A DNA stretch of 17,200 bases from RGIG5612 sp017511185 (GCA_017511185.1 JAFWLF010000117.1:1-17200); one strand, 5' to 3'; numbered from the stretch's first letter, positions 1-7,427 are shown. Notes: generated by a model from the letters alone, not told the origin. Translations and numbers: made by a program.

Positions 1-1140
1 ACTCATGGTGTTCACATCCACGCTGGCATGCAGGAATGTGGAAGACACCCAGTTGAAAAAGATGGAAGAAAATCCCAGCGCCAGCATTGCAACGCCGTAG
101 TTCGTTCCGGAATTTTTCGGCCCAAAAAGGTCAGTGGACAATGCCGCATTCAGTGCAGATGGTCCGCCGTAAGCAAATGCGATAATGGCGATGGTGACAA
201 AGTATCCCATTCCGCCGATAAAGGTCATGAGGATAGCTCCCAAAAGGGTCAGTCCGCAAAGGATGTACATAGCATTGGTACGGCCGATCTTGTCGGAAAG
301 CCATGCCATGATGAGCCGGCCTGCAGCGTTCGTAATACCGGTGAAAGAAACGCAGGCGATCGCCATATCTACACTCAGTCCTCGCACGATGCCCAGATCC
401 CTGATCAGCGGTACACAAAGGTTCCATGTGCCGTTGATAAAGAAAATAGAGAAAAACAATGCCCAGAACGCCGGCTTTCTGATTGCCTGGCCAAGGGTGA
501 AGTTGACATTACTGGAAACAGCTTTCGCCGGAAGATTCAGACCGGCGATATACTCCTCACCCGGAAGCGAGACGAAAATGCAGGCCACAAAACCAAGGAC
601 AGCGAATACGATGCCCAGTATCAGGAATACAGGGACAAAATTCACAACGCCTGCCTCGTTCATATTGGCATTCATCAGCAGGTTAGATACCGGTGTGAAT
701 ACCACGGTACTCAGACCAAAGGCTCCGCAGGCAAGACCTGATGCAAGTCCTCTCTTATGAGGAAGCCATTTCTGAATGCAGGAAATACATGCGCCGTATG
801 CAAAGCCAGAACCAAGTCCTGCCATAACAGCATAAGTCAGATAGAAAAGTCCTGCACTCTTCACGAAAGCAGAAAGGATCACGCCAACAGAAAACAGCGC
901 CACACCCAGGAAACAGGTCAGCTTTGGTCCCTTCTTGTCATTGATAACGCCGCCGATCAGATTGCCGAATACAAATGCAAAGAGCATATAACTCGACACC
1001 ATAGTAGCAGCGCTCGGTGTCCACCCGTAGGCAGCAACGATGTTTGAGCGGAACGCACTCCAGAGATACAGAATGCCAACGCACAACTGTACGACCAGAC
1101 ACGCAATAATTGAAACCCACGGGTTTTTCCGATTTTTCAC
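1..1140 (-). CDS. OFA-family (OxlT-like) MFS transporter, 3' end cut off by the window edge
   Basis: The first 380 codons of a membrane transporter are present, with no stop before base 1. The start is GTG at 1140-1138, preceded by GAGAGG with eight bases between. MFS signature loops are visible: GGVINDKKGPK at about residues 63-73 between helices 2 and 3, and RLIMAWLSDKIGR at about 275-287 between helices 8 and 9. The N-terminal GILYLWSAF followed by a YGW motif resembles the oxalate/formate antiporter (OFA) family. Family members have about 400-440 residues, so only the end is missing. It begins 48 bases after the upstream flavodoxin-like gene and is probably co-transcribed with it. OxlT uses a lysine in helix 11 (Lys355, from memory); the matching stretch here, NYGVAMLALGFSS, has none, so a dicarboxylate substrate should not be assumed. 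Family confidence is high; the substrate is unknown. Confidence 0.88.
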   Translation of the reverse strand, partial: MKNRKNPWVSIIACLVVQLCVGILYLWSAFRSNIVAAYGWTPSAATMVSSYMLFAFVFGNLIGGVINDKKGPKLTCFLGVALFSVGVILSAFVKSAGLFYLTYAVMAGLGSGFAYGACISCIQKWLPHKRGLASGLACGAFGLSTVVFTPVSNLLMNANMNEAGVVNFVPVFLILGIVFAVLGFVACIFVSLPGEEYIAGLNLPAKAVSSNVNFTLGQAIRKPAFWALFFSIFFINGTWNLCVPLIRDLGIVRGLSVDMAIACVSFTGITNAAGRLIMAWLSDKIGRTNAMYILCGLTLLGAILMTFIGGMGYFVTIAIIAFAYGGPSALNAALSTDLFGPKNSGTNYGVAMLALGFSSIFFNWVSSTFLHASVDVNTMS

Positions 1141-1188
1141 TGTTTATACCTCTCTTTTTTATTAGTTAAATTTGTGATAATGTCCGTT

Positions 1189-2190
1189 TCAGGCTCCTTT
1201 TGACGGAGAAGGTGTCGGAGCGATCACATCTGTGTAATATGCTTTTCTTCTCTTGAATTCTTCGTCTTTGTAGAGATTCATCAGACGGCCTTCGTTTTCA
1301 AAGATGTCATCGCCGTGCATCTGCTTGCCGCTCATCACATCATGTGCATGCTCCGGAAGTCCGTTCGGAACGATAGACGGATCGTTTTTAAACTTGAATG
1401 CGCCATCGACGATCTCAAGTGTTCCTTCCAGTCCGCAGAGTTCACAGACAACATGTGTGGTTCCCGGGAAGATATAGAAGTTATTGCTGTGGCAATGCGG
1501 GCATGCACCTTCTTTGCCTCTCCAGTAAGACTTTGTATTCTCTGCTACTGGAAGTTTCATCGTCTCATTCTCTTTTGCGATCTCAGCAGCTACTTCTGCC
1601 AGGTTCCGGCCGATCTCTTTCATGCGCTCGATCTTATCATCCTGCATGATAACGTCCTTGCACCAGGAGAAGTATTCATTATTGACTACTTTCCAGCCAG
1701 GGCTCATTGCAAACATTGCATGGTCTGTCTCTACACGGACAGCCCAGTCAGATCCGCCAATACCGACGAAGGAAATAGCTTTCTGTTTAAAATATCTGGA
1801 GTCCAGTCCCTTGCCGGTTTCTTTCAACATCTGGAAATGTGCACCTAACAGAAGGCCGGAATCATGTCCCGGACCCATGCGGTCACAAAGTGTCTTAAAC
1901 AATCCTGAAGAACCGGATTCAAAGATCGGATCTACAAAAAGAACGCCGTCTGCATCTATGATTTTCTCGTACAGGGCTGCAAAGTCATCTTTCCGTGAGC
2001 AGACCATGCCTTTGCCCATAACTAATCCGCGGGAGCATGCAACACATCCGGTGCAGTAATCAAAATTCCAGTCAAAAGCGTGGATAAATTCGATCTCTGC
2101 GCCTGCGTCTCTTGCAGCCTCTAAAGCCACGCGGCACATTGTATCGTTGTTGCCGTTTTTGGTTCCTGTGGAAATACCTAAAATCTTCAT
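1189..2190 (-). CDS. NAD(P)H-dependent FMN reductase / flavodoxin-like protein with Cys cluster and C-terminal zinc ribbon
   Basis: A 333-residue cytoplasmic protein. Residues 1-200 look like the flavodoxin-like fold of the FMN reductase/WrbA/iron-sulfur flavoprotein group: MKILGISTGTKNGNND (a phosphate-binding loop type start), DGVLFVDPIFESG at about 81-93 and FVGIGGSDWAVR at about 141-152. Cysteines C46, C49, C52 and C64 are spaced CX2CX2CX11C, recalling the compact cysteine motif of iron-sulfur flavoproteins, with a longer last gap. A second cysteine set, CPHC at 230-233 and CELC at 249-252, looks like a zinc ribbon placed after the flavin domain. The likely role is electron transfer or reduction of a small molecule; the substrate cannot be told. 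AGGAGG lies five bases before the ATG, and a promoter with TATAAT lies just upstream. The downstream OFA-type transporter is probably in the same transcript, which suggests uptake and reduction of the same compound. Confidence 0.85.
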   Translation of the reverse strand: MKILGISTGTKNGNNDTMCRVALEAARDAGAEIEFIHAFDWNFDYCTGCVACSRGLVMGKGMVCSRKDDFAALYEKIIDADGVLFVDPIFESGSSGLFKTLCDRMGPGHDSGLLLGAHFQMLKETGKGLDSRYFKQKAISFVGIGGSDWAVRVETDHAMFAMSPGWKVVNNEYFSWCKDVIMQDDKIERMKEIGRNLAEVAAEIAKENETMKLPVAENTKSYWRGKEGACPHCHSNNFYIFPGTTHVVCELCGLEGTLEIVDGAFKFKNDPSIVPNGLPEHAHDVMSGKQMHGDDIFENEGRLMNLYKDEEFKRRKAYYTDVIAPTPSPSKGA

Positions 2191-2195
2191 AAAAA

Positions 2196-2201
2196 CCTCC
2201 T
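2196..2201 (-). promoter_or_regulatory. Ribosome binding site of the flavodoxin-like gene
   Basis: A perfect AGGAGG (minus strand) with a five-base spacer to the ATG at 2190. It fixes the start of the flavodoxin-like protein. Confidence 0.85.
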
Positions 2202-2239
2202 AAATAACAAGCTGGTTGTTGTTGCCTCTTTCTATGTAT

Positions 2240-2295
2240 TGTTGATTATATAGGGATTTTTCCCAAGAATAAACAGGAAAATGAGATAATCAACA
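2240..2295 (-). promoter_or_regulatory. Promoter region of the flavodoxin/OFA operon with a 10-bp perfect inverted repeat
   Basis: On the minus strand a TATAAT (complement of 2245-2250) lies about 54 bases before the flavodoxin start. At the right spacing only weak -35 matches exist (TTTATT at 17 bp, TTATTC at 16 bp). TGTTGATTAT at 2240-2249 and ATAATCAACA at 2286-2295 are perfect reverse complements 36 bases apart, and one arm covers the -10 box. A second small palindrome, GGGATTTTTCCC (2253-2264), sits in the promoter spacer. No strong terminator separates this region from the preceding glycerophosphodiesterase gene, so read-through is also possible. The promoter call is good; the operator role is inferred. 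Confidence 0.6.
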
Positions 2296-2315
2296 CTTTT
2301 GCGAAAATTGGTTTT

Positions 2316-3140
2316 TTAGAACAGTAACGATGGGCGGTAATTCTCAAAAATGACCGCATCATTCCGTGCCTGATCCACATCAGGGACACGTGATGTCCAT
2401 GCAAAGAGAAGGGTTCCTTTTTCCCGCATCCGCAGAACGTGCTTTGGACGTTCAACATTCTGGTAAGCGATAAAATCCGGCTGACACAAGAAGCTGAGCG
2501 AACAGTTGGAAAGGATCTTTGCTATAAATGGCGAATACGCCGGCATATATTCTTCCTTTGATGCTGCCAGAAGGCCGCGGAATACCTCCGGTACATTCTG
2601 CTTAAACCAGCGAACAATAAATGGGTTAAAAGATTCGATACAATATTTTCCCTGATATTGCTGCAGGATATTATACGTTTTTTCACACAGTTCGCTGTTG
2701 CGCGGTCCGCTCTTGAGTTCCACGATCAGCGGGCTGTCCCCGGAGCCGATCAATTCCAGTACTTCCGAAAACAGCGGGATATGCTGCATGGTTCCTAAAA
2801 GAGAAAATTCTTTCAGTTCATCATAATCATAGGCATCGACTCTGCCATCCACGCCGCAGACCCTGTTCAGGGTATCATCGTGAAAGACGACCACCTGCCC
2901 GTCTTTGGACAGCTGCACATCTAACTCAATCCCGTAGCCTTCTCCCACTGCAGCTGCAAATGCCATCAGCGAGTTTTCCGGAATGCTCCGGTCCATATCA
3001 TGCAGCCCTCGATGCGCGAAATTGCGGTGCATAAAATACTCCGCTTTGCCGCGCACTTCAAAACCCTGCTTTTGCAGATAATCATCTTCTGTCATTCTTT
3101 CCACTACCTGCGCATTGCGACAGCGGGTAAAATCAATCAT
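2316..3140 (-). CDS. Glycerophosphodiester phosphodiesterase (GDPD), cytoplasmic
   Basis: A 274-residue enzyme expected to hydrolyse glycerophosphodiesters, such as glycerophosphoethanolamine, to sn-glycerol 3-phosphate and an alcohol. The GDPD TIM-barrel motifs are in order: AHRG (H43, R44), PENS (E55, N56), GIELDVQLSKDG (E72, D74), VFHDD (H87, D88) and VELKSG (E141, K143). The two histidines are the expected acid/base pair and the acidic residues the metal ligands. No signal peptide or membrane helix is visible, so it should act in the cytoplasm. The ATG at 3140 overlaps the end of the MFS gene by eight bases, with GGAG close before it; an upstream extension inside the MFS gene is possible but less likely, and the Met at residue 16 is another option. 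The overlap suggests translational coupling with the transporter. Confidence 0.9.
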   Translation of the reverse strand: MIDFTRCRNAQVVERMTEDDYLQKQGFEVRGKAEYFMHRNFAHRGLHDMDRSIPENSLMAFAAAVGEGYGIELDVQLSKDGQVVVFHDDTLNRVCGVDGRVDAYDYDELKEFSLLGTMQHIPLFSEVLELIGSGDSPLIVELKSGPRNSELCEKTYNILQQYQGKYCIESFNPFIVRWFKQNVPEVFRGLLAASKEEYMPAYSPFIAKILSNCSLSFLCQPDFIAYQNVERPKHVLRMREKGTLLFAWTSRVPDVDQARNDAVIFENYRPSLLF

Positions 3141-4557
3141 CTTCTCCGAACGCCTCCAGGCCCTTTGCATTCTGGACCTTCTTTGCCTTAATATTCTTAA
3201 CAAGGAATACAAATACGATGCAGCTTAATCCGATCAGGATCATGGAGTAGATCGGCAGTGCTCCCCATATTCCGCTCCTCATAAACACGAAACCAAGCAG
3301 GACTGGTGTAACAGTCTGGGCTGCCATACTTGCCGCATAATAATATCCTGTAAATTTTCCAATCTTGTTGGAAGAACAAAGTTCCACCACCATCGGGAAG
3401 GAACAGTTGTGTACCCATGCCATGCCAAAGCCCTTAATGACCCACACGATATAAAGGAACATCGGGAAGGAGAATTCTCCGTGTGCCCCAGTGACAACTC
3501 CTGTCGGATGCACAAAGATCATGATGAACAGCGCAACAAAAGTAGCCATCAATCCGATCGAAATCGTCCACTTTCTTCCGATCTTGTCCGCAACAATACC
3601 TGCGGTCGCAAAGCCTACGACGGAGGCCACACCTCCGATAATGGTCAGGATCATGGTCGCGCTGCTGACAGAATTCAGATAATAAATAACATAATTTCCA
3701 ATATACGTTCCGATCGCGTTGTCCGCCATGAACCACAAAAACTCTGCCCCAAGAATTGAGAGAAGCATCCTTTTATTCGCTGCGCTCATCGGACCCTCGT
3801 CTGTAACAGGATTTTCGATCGCTGCCTGGCGCTCGCCTTCTTCCATATCCTCTTTCAGTTCTGCAGCCAGCTTGTTCTCCTTGATCGTCAGGAACAGGAC
3901 CAGTGCGGAAATGATCATCAAAACAGATGCAACGATAAACGGGATCTCGATGATCCACATTTTCTGTGCTCTGTCCGTAACATTAATATAATCGCTCAGT
4001 TTCAGGAAGATACCAAGAACCGTCGCAAAAGCGCCGCCCAGATATCCCATGATGTTGATCACGCCGTTTGCTTTCGCACGGAGTGGTTTTGGTGTGATAT
4101 CAGGCATCAGCGCGACCGCCGGATTCCGGTACATCATCATGAAGATCAGGACGATTGCCATCATGGCGACCATGCCTCCGATGCTGTTGTTATGGAAAAA
4201 CAGCGGGATGAACGGGAACGCAATGGCGGAAATGACTGTACCGATAAGGATAAACGGCATTCTCTTTCCGATCGGGGTCTTTGTTTTATCTGACAGCCGT
4301 CCGAAGATCGGAAGGAGGATCAGTGCGGCGAGATTATCGCACGCCATGATGATACCGACCAGCCACTGCACGTTCAGGATCTTGGATGGATCGCTCAGCT
4401 TTAATTCAGCGCTGGTCAGGCCATACATCCGGTTGGCAAAGATATCCGTCAGGAACGTCGGGCACCAGGAATCATAGACCTGCCATAAAAGCAGGATGCC
4501 GAAAAAAGCAAAACCAATGAGAAAAGTTCGTTTGTAATTCAGTTTTAAAGCTCTCAT
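3133..4557 (-). CDS. MFS sugar-type transporter (GPH / SLC45-like)
   Basis: A 474-residue polytopic membrane protein with about 12 hydrophobic segments and a charged central loop around residues 225-260 (ELKEDMEEGERQ). The loop GRLSDKTKTPIGKRMPFI between helices 2 and 3 and the stretch MPDITPKPLRAKANG further on are typical of the glycoside-pentoside-hexuronide and SLC45 sucrose transporters. A second signature loop, GIVADKIGRKW, lies in the C-terminal half. Known relatives bring glycosides in with a cation. Its ATG overlaps the stop of the HAD gene by four bases (ATGA), and its own stop overlaps the GDPD start by eight, so the three are probably coupled in translation. That context raises the possibility of a glycerophosphodiester or glycerol-linked substrate, but nothing in the sequence proves it. 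Confidence 0.87.
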   Translation of the reverse strand: MRALKLNYKRTFLIGFAFFGILLLWQVYDSWCPTFLTDIFANRMYGLTSAELKLSDPSKILNVQWLVGIIMACDNLAALILLPIFGRLSDKTKTPIGKRMPFILIGTVISAIAFPFIPLFFHNNSIGGMVAMMAIVLIFMMMYRNPAVALMPDITPKPLRAKANGVINIMGYLGGAFATVLGIFLKLSDYINVTDRAQKMWIIEIPFIVASVLMIISALVLFLTIKENKLAAELKEDMEEGERQAAIENPVTDEGPMSAANKRMLLSILGAEFLWFMADNAIGTYIGNYVIYYLNSVSSATMILTIIGGVASVVGFATAGIVADKIGRKWTISIGLMATFVALFIMIFVHPTGVVTGAHGEFSFPMFLYIVWVIKGFGMAWVHNCSFPMVVELCSSNKIGKFTGYYYAASMAAQTVTPVLLGFVFMRSGIWGALPIYSMILIGLSCIVFVFLVKNIKAKKVQNAKGLEAFGEDD

Positions 4558-5210
4558 AATACTCCCTCTACTACTGCTTCCAGTTCATCAATCGAATGAA
4601 TAACGGCATCCGGCGCTTCCGCTGTTCCAAAGCCATAAGCTGCGTGGATAAACGGGATCTGTGCGTCCTTTGCTGCCCTTTCATCTTTGATGGTATCTCC
4701 AATATATACTGCCTTGCTGTAATGGTTGCGTTCCATTACCAGCCGGATATTCTCCGCTTTTGTTTTGCCGGTATTTCCCCACTCTTCCATATCACAGAAC
4801 AGATCACTCATCTTCATGGAAGTATAAAAAGCATTGATATAACCGGTCTGGCAGTTGCTGACCACAGCCATGTCATAGCCGGCTTTCCGCAGGTTTTCCA
4901 GTGTTTCCCGCACTTTTGGGAACAGCACAGCACCATGTTCTGTTAAATACTCATTTTCATAGATCTCGCAGTTTTTAAAAACCTGGCGGGCATTATCTCC
5001 CTGATAACCTGCCAGCACCGTCTGCGCGATCTCTTCCATCGTCTTGCCCATAACGGACATGATGTCTTCTTTTGTCAACGTCTTAATTTCCGGGAGCTGT
5101 TCCCGGAGAATGACATTCCAGGAATCTGCAACTTCCTGGCTGGAATCCCAAAGCGTGCCGTCCAGATCGAACAGCAGGATTCCTTCTTTTTTATGTTCTG
5201 CTTGGATCAT
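4554..5210 (-). CDS. HAD-superfamily phosphatase (phosphoglycolate phosphatase-like)
   Basis: A 218-residue soluble HAD hydrolase of the phosphoglycolate phosphatase/beta-phosphoglucomutase type. Motif I is FDLDGTLWD with the nucleophile D15 and acid/base D17; motif II is VVSN (S118); the motif III lysine is K149 or K151 in GNTGKTKAEN; motif IV is GDTIKDE (D172, D176). The helical cap between motifs I and II (about residues 25-95) fits subclass I. It should remove phosphate from a small phospho-compound; the exact substrate cannot be read from sequence. It is the first gene of the minus-strand run with the MFS transporter and GDPD, so glycerol 3-phosphate or a related product is a reasonable guess. 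The ATG at 5210 follows AAGGGGA and a recognisable promoter, which supports this start. Confidence 0.88.
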   Translation of the reverse strand: MIQAEHKKEGILLFDLDGTLWDSSQEVADSWNVILREQLPEIKTLTKEDIMSVMGKTMEEIAQTVLAGYQGDNARQVFKNCEIYENEYLTEHGAVLFPKVRETLENLRKAGYDMAVVSNCQTGYINAFYTSMKMSDLFCDMEEWGNTGKTKAENIRLVMERNHYSKAVYIGDTIKDERAAKDAQIPFIHAAYGFGTAEAPDAVIHSIDELEAVVEGVL

Positions 5211-5239
5211 TCTGTTTTCCCCTTTGATGTTCTGCCATG

Positions 5240-5269
5240 ATTATACGTTGCGAACCGTCAAAAACACAA
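5240..5269 (-). promoter_or_regulatory. Promoter of the HAD-MFS-GDPD operon
   Basis: On the minus strand TTGTGT (5269-5264), an 18-base spacer and TATAAT (5245-5240) form a good sigma-70/SigA-type promoter. The predicted transcript starts about 20-25 bases before the HAD start codon, leaving room for its AAGGGGA ribosome binding site. Confidence 0.6.
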
Positions 5270-5308
5270 GCATTCTCTTTCTTTCCTTTCCCCTCTCTTT
5301 ATATTATA

Positions 5309-5782
5309 ATGATGCCTGTGAAAAGACTTCCGTTATGCCTATTTGCTATCATGATGGTCCTGCTTGCGGCCTGTCTCGTTTTGCTCGGCCTTTCCAGAGA
5401 CCGGGTAAAACCTGGTGCTGTACTGTACCAGATGGAGACGATCCCCCGGATCCCGCACATCGTCCTGACGCAGGAGGAAAAGGACCGGATGATGAGTTTT
5501 GATAACGAAGACGGCATTTCTCTGGAACGCATGGCACTTTACTACAACGACCATAAGGAGACCTACTACAGCCAGAACGTTCTTCCGGGCGAAATGCTGG
5601 AGATCCCGGGTCGGCACGTGGCGTTTGACGGAACCATCCGCGATGAAGATGGCTATATCTGTGTCGCCTGTGATTACGATTACTATGGTTATGGAGAAGT
5701 GGTCGAGACCTCCATCGGCTGGGGGAAAGTCTATGATACCGGCTGCGCTTACGGAACCGTAGATATTTATACGGATTGGTGA
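5309..5782 (+). CDS. Small membrane-anchored protein with a 3D-like (three-aspartate) domain
   Basis: A 157-residue protein with one N-terminal hydrophobic segment (residues 9-28) after two basic residues, then an outside domain. The segment contains LAAC (C22), which resembles a lipobox, but hydrophobic residues follow the cysteine, so a simple membrane anchor is as likely as a lipoprotein. The last 40 residues match the 3D-domain pattern: an Asp after a hydrophobic strand (ACD, D122), then a Gly-rich turn, YDTG (D143), then VDIY (D152). 3D domains occur in cell-wall-active proteins with a double-psi beta barrel, so a peptidoglycan-related role is inferred. No ribosome binding site precedes ATG 5309 or ATG 5312; the start is uncertain and a GTG at 5318 is also in frame. 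It is followed after four bases by the lysoplasmalogenase-like gene. Confidence 0.75.
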   Translation: MMPVKRLPLCLFAIMMVLLAACLVLLGLSRDRVKPGAVLYQMETIPRIPHIVLTQEEKDRMMSFDNEDGISLERMALYYNDHKETYYSQNVLPGEMLEIPGRHVAFDGTIRDEDGYICVACDYDYYGYGEVVETSIGWGKVYDTGCAYGTVDIYTDW

Positions 5783-5786
5783 TGAT

Positions 5787-6449
5787 ATGAAGTACTTATT
5801 TCTGGGATTATTACTGATTGCGACTGTCTGGCATCTGATCGAAAGCTGGAATGATAACATGCGGAGACGCCGGTTTACCAAACCGTTTCTGATCCCGCTG
5901 ATCCTTTTATACTATCTTGTCTCAACCAGCCACCCGATCTGGTTTCTGGTACTGGCGCTGATCTTCAGCTGGCTGGGTGATGTGTTCCTGATGTTCCAGG
6001 GCAATACCTGGTTCACGATCGGCGGATGCTTCTTTGGTGTCAGCCACATCTTTTTCGTCCTGACCTATGTAGGCCGTATTCAATGGTCTGCGGTTCACCT
6101 TTATGTCATCATCCCTGTGGCAATTGTATATATCGCCATCACAACGCTGGTCATCCGCGCCGTGATTAAGCAGACCCCAAAAAAGATGCTGCCGCCGATG
6201 TATCTGTACCTCATCGCCAACAGCACGATGAATGTCTTTGCCATCATGCAGCTGGAGTCAATACCTGGCGCGGGCTCCATCATCGCAGTGGTCGGTGCCA
6301 TCCTCTTCTTTATTTCAGACTGCTGCCTGTTTCTGGTCCGTTATTCTAAACGGCCGGAGCTTGTCTTTAAAAAGCATTTTACCGTTATGCTGACCTATGT
6401 CGCCGGAGAATTTCTGATCACGCAGGGCATCCTGATGCTGGTGGGATAA
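5787..6449 (+). CDS. YhhN/TMEM86-family membrane protein (lysoplasmalogenase-like)
   Basis: A 220-residue protein with about eight membrane helices. Family landmarks are TKP at residues 31-33 after the first helix, SWLGDVFLMF at 61-70 (G64, D65), GVSHIFF at 84-90, and GAILFFISDCCL at 170-181 (S177, D178). The conserved acidic residues buried in helices are a mark of the YhhN/TMEM86 family, whose animal members (TMEM86A/B) hydrolyse the vinyl-ether bond of lysoplasmalogens, giving a fatty aldehyde and a glycerophospho-base. Anaerobic clostridia make plasmalogens, so this role is plausible but unproven here. It starts four bases after the 3D protein and ends three bases before the dihydrouridine synthase, so the three are one operon. 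Confidence 0.83.
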   Translation: MKYLFLGLLLIATVWHLIESWNDNMRRRRFTKPFLIPLILLYYLVSTSHPIWFLVLALIFSWLGDVFLMFQGNTWFTIGGCFFGVSHIFFVLTYVGRIQWSAVHLYVIIPVAIVYIAITTLVIRAVIKQTPKKMLPPMYLYLIANSTMNVFAIMQLESIPGAGSIIAVVGAILFFISDCCLFLVRYSKRPELVFKKHFTVMLTYVAGEFLITQGILMLVG

Positions 6450-6452
6450 TAT

Positions 6453-7427
6453 ATGAAATCGTCTGCTGTGAACCCTGCTGATTCATCCTCGCCTGTTCCG
6501 CAAATCTATGCGGGGCCTATGGAAGGCATCACGAACTATCTGTTCCGAAGTGTGTATCACCGGCATTTCTCCGGTATTGATACCTATTTCACCCCGTTTG
6601 TTACGGGAACTCATCTCAGTAAAAAAGAACAAAGAGATATCCTTAAGGAAAACAACCCGGGTATGAAGGTTGTCGTTCAGGTCCTTTCAAATCAGACCGA
6701 CGACTTTTTATCTGTCGCCCATATTGTGTCGGAGGAATTCGGCTATGACCACATCAACTTAAATCTGGGATGCCCTTCCGCCACAGTCACCTCCCGCAAA
6801 CGCGGCGCGGGATTTCTTTCTGTCCCGGATAAACTGGAACAATTTCTGGATGAAATCTTTGAGCGCTCCCCGATTACGATTTCCGTAAAAACGCGTATCG
6901 GCATGCATGATGCTTCCGACTGGGAAAATATACTTACTCTTTACGAAAAATATCCAATGACTGAGCTCATTGTCCACCCGCGTATCCGCGATGCCTTATA
7001 CGGCGGACTCCCGGATCTAGATGCGTTCGATCTGGCATATCAAAAAAGCTCTCATCCGCTCTGCTATAACGGGAACCTGTTTCATTTGGGTGATTATGAA
7101 AAGATCCTTTCACGCTTTCCGAAACTTCCGGCTGTCATGATCGGGCGCGGCCTTCTGATCAACCCATTTCTGCCGGAGGAGATCAAAGGAATCTCCTGCC
7201 CGACAAAAGAAGAGCGTCTTGAACGAATCCGCGATTTTGAAGAGGACTTCCGAGAAACTCTCCTGGCTAAAACCGAGGGCGGTCCACATAAAGTGATGGA
7301 AAAGATGAAGGAGATCTGGGCATTTATGGCTTATAATTTTGACAACCCTGAAAAGTTGTTAAAGAAGATCCGCAAGGCACAGACCCTGGATGCATATCTA
7401 TCAGTAATCCGCGAAGTGTTCCGCTGA
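6453..7427 (+). CDS. dus: tRNA-dihydrouridine synthase family protein
   Basis: A 324-residue FMN enzyme that reduces uridines in the tRNA D-loop using NADPH. The TIM-barrel motifs appear in order: YAGPMEGITNYLFR at 19-32 (FMN binding), NLNLGCPS at 102-109 with catalytic C107, KRGAGFL at 116-122, ISVKTRIG at 143-150 (K146), IVHPRIRD at 173-180 (H175), CYNGNLF at 204-210 and MIGRGLLINP at 229-238 (phosphate binding). Length and motif set are normal. An N-terminal stretch of about 15 Ser/Pro-rich residues precedes the domain. The ribosome binding site is weak (GGTGGGAT), but the start lies three bases after the previous stop, so coupling is likely. Which Dus subgroup and which tRNA position cannot be told. 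The last codons form one arm of a possible terminator. Confidence 0.92.
   Translation: MKSSAVNPADSSSPVPQIYAGPMEGITNYLFRSVYHRHFSGIDTYFTPFVTGTHLSKKEQRDILKENNPGMKVVVQVLSNQTDDFLSVAHIVSEEFGYDHINLNLGCPSATVTSRKRGAGFLSVPDKLEQFLDEIFERSPITISVKTRIGMHDASDWENILTLYEKYPMTELIVHPRIRDALYGGLPDLDAFDLAYQKSSHPLCYNGNLFHLGDYEKILSRFPKLPAVMIGRGLLINPFLPEEIKGISCPTKEERLERIRDFEEDFRETLLAKTEGGPHKVMEKMKEIWAFMAYNFDNPEKLLKKIRKAQTLDAYLSVIREVFR

Noticed and set aside
28..1047. Plus-strand frames over the left-edge transporter
   Set aside because: The opposite strand reads as a continuous MFS transporter with a GTG start. The plus-strand frames are charged, low-complexity and overlap one another.
3141..3212. Longer GDPD N-terminus beginning inside the MFS gene
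   Set aside because: The extra residues are Arg-rich, lie wholly within MFS codons and precede the more natural ATG overlapping the MFS stop.
5237..5308. Longer N-terminus of the 3D-domain protein from ATG 5237
   Set aside because: It would run through the HAD promoter, lacks a ribosome binding site, and would put 24 extra residues before a normal anchor segment that starts with basic residues.
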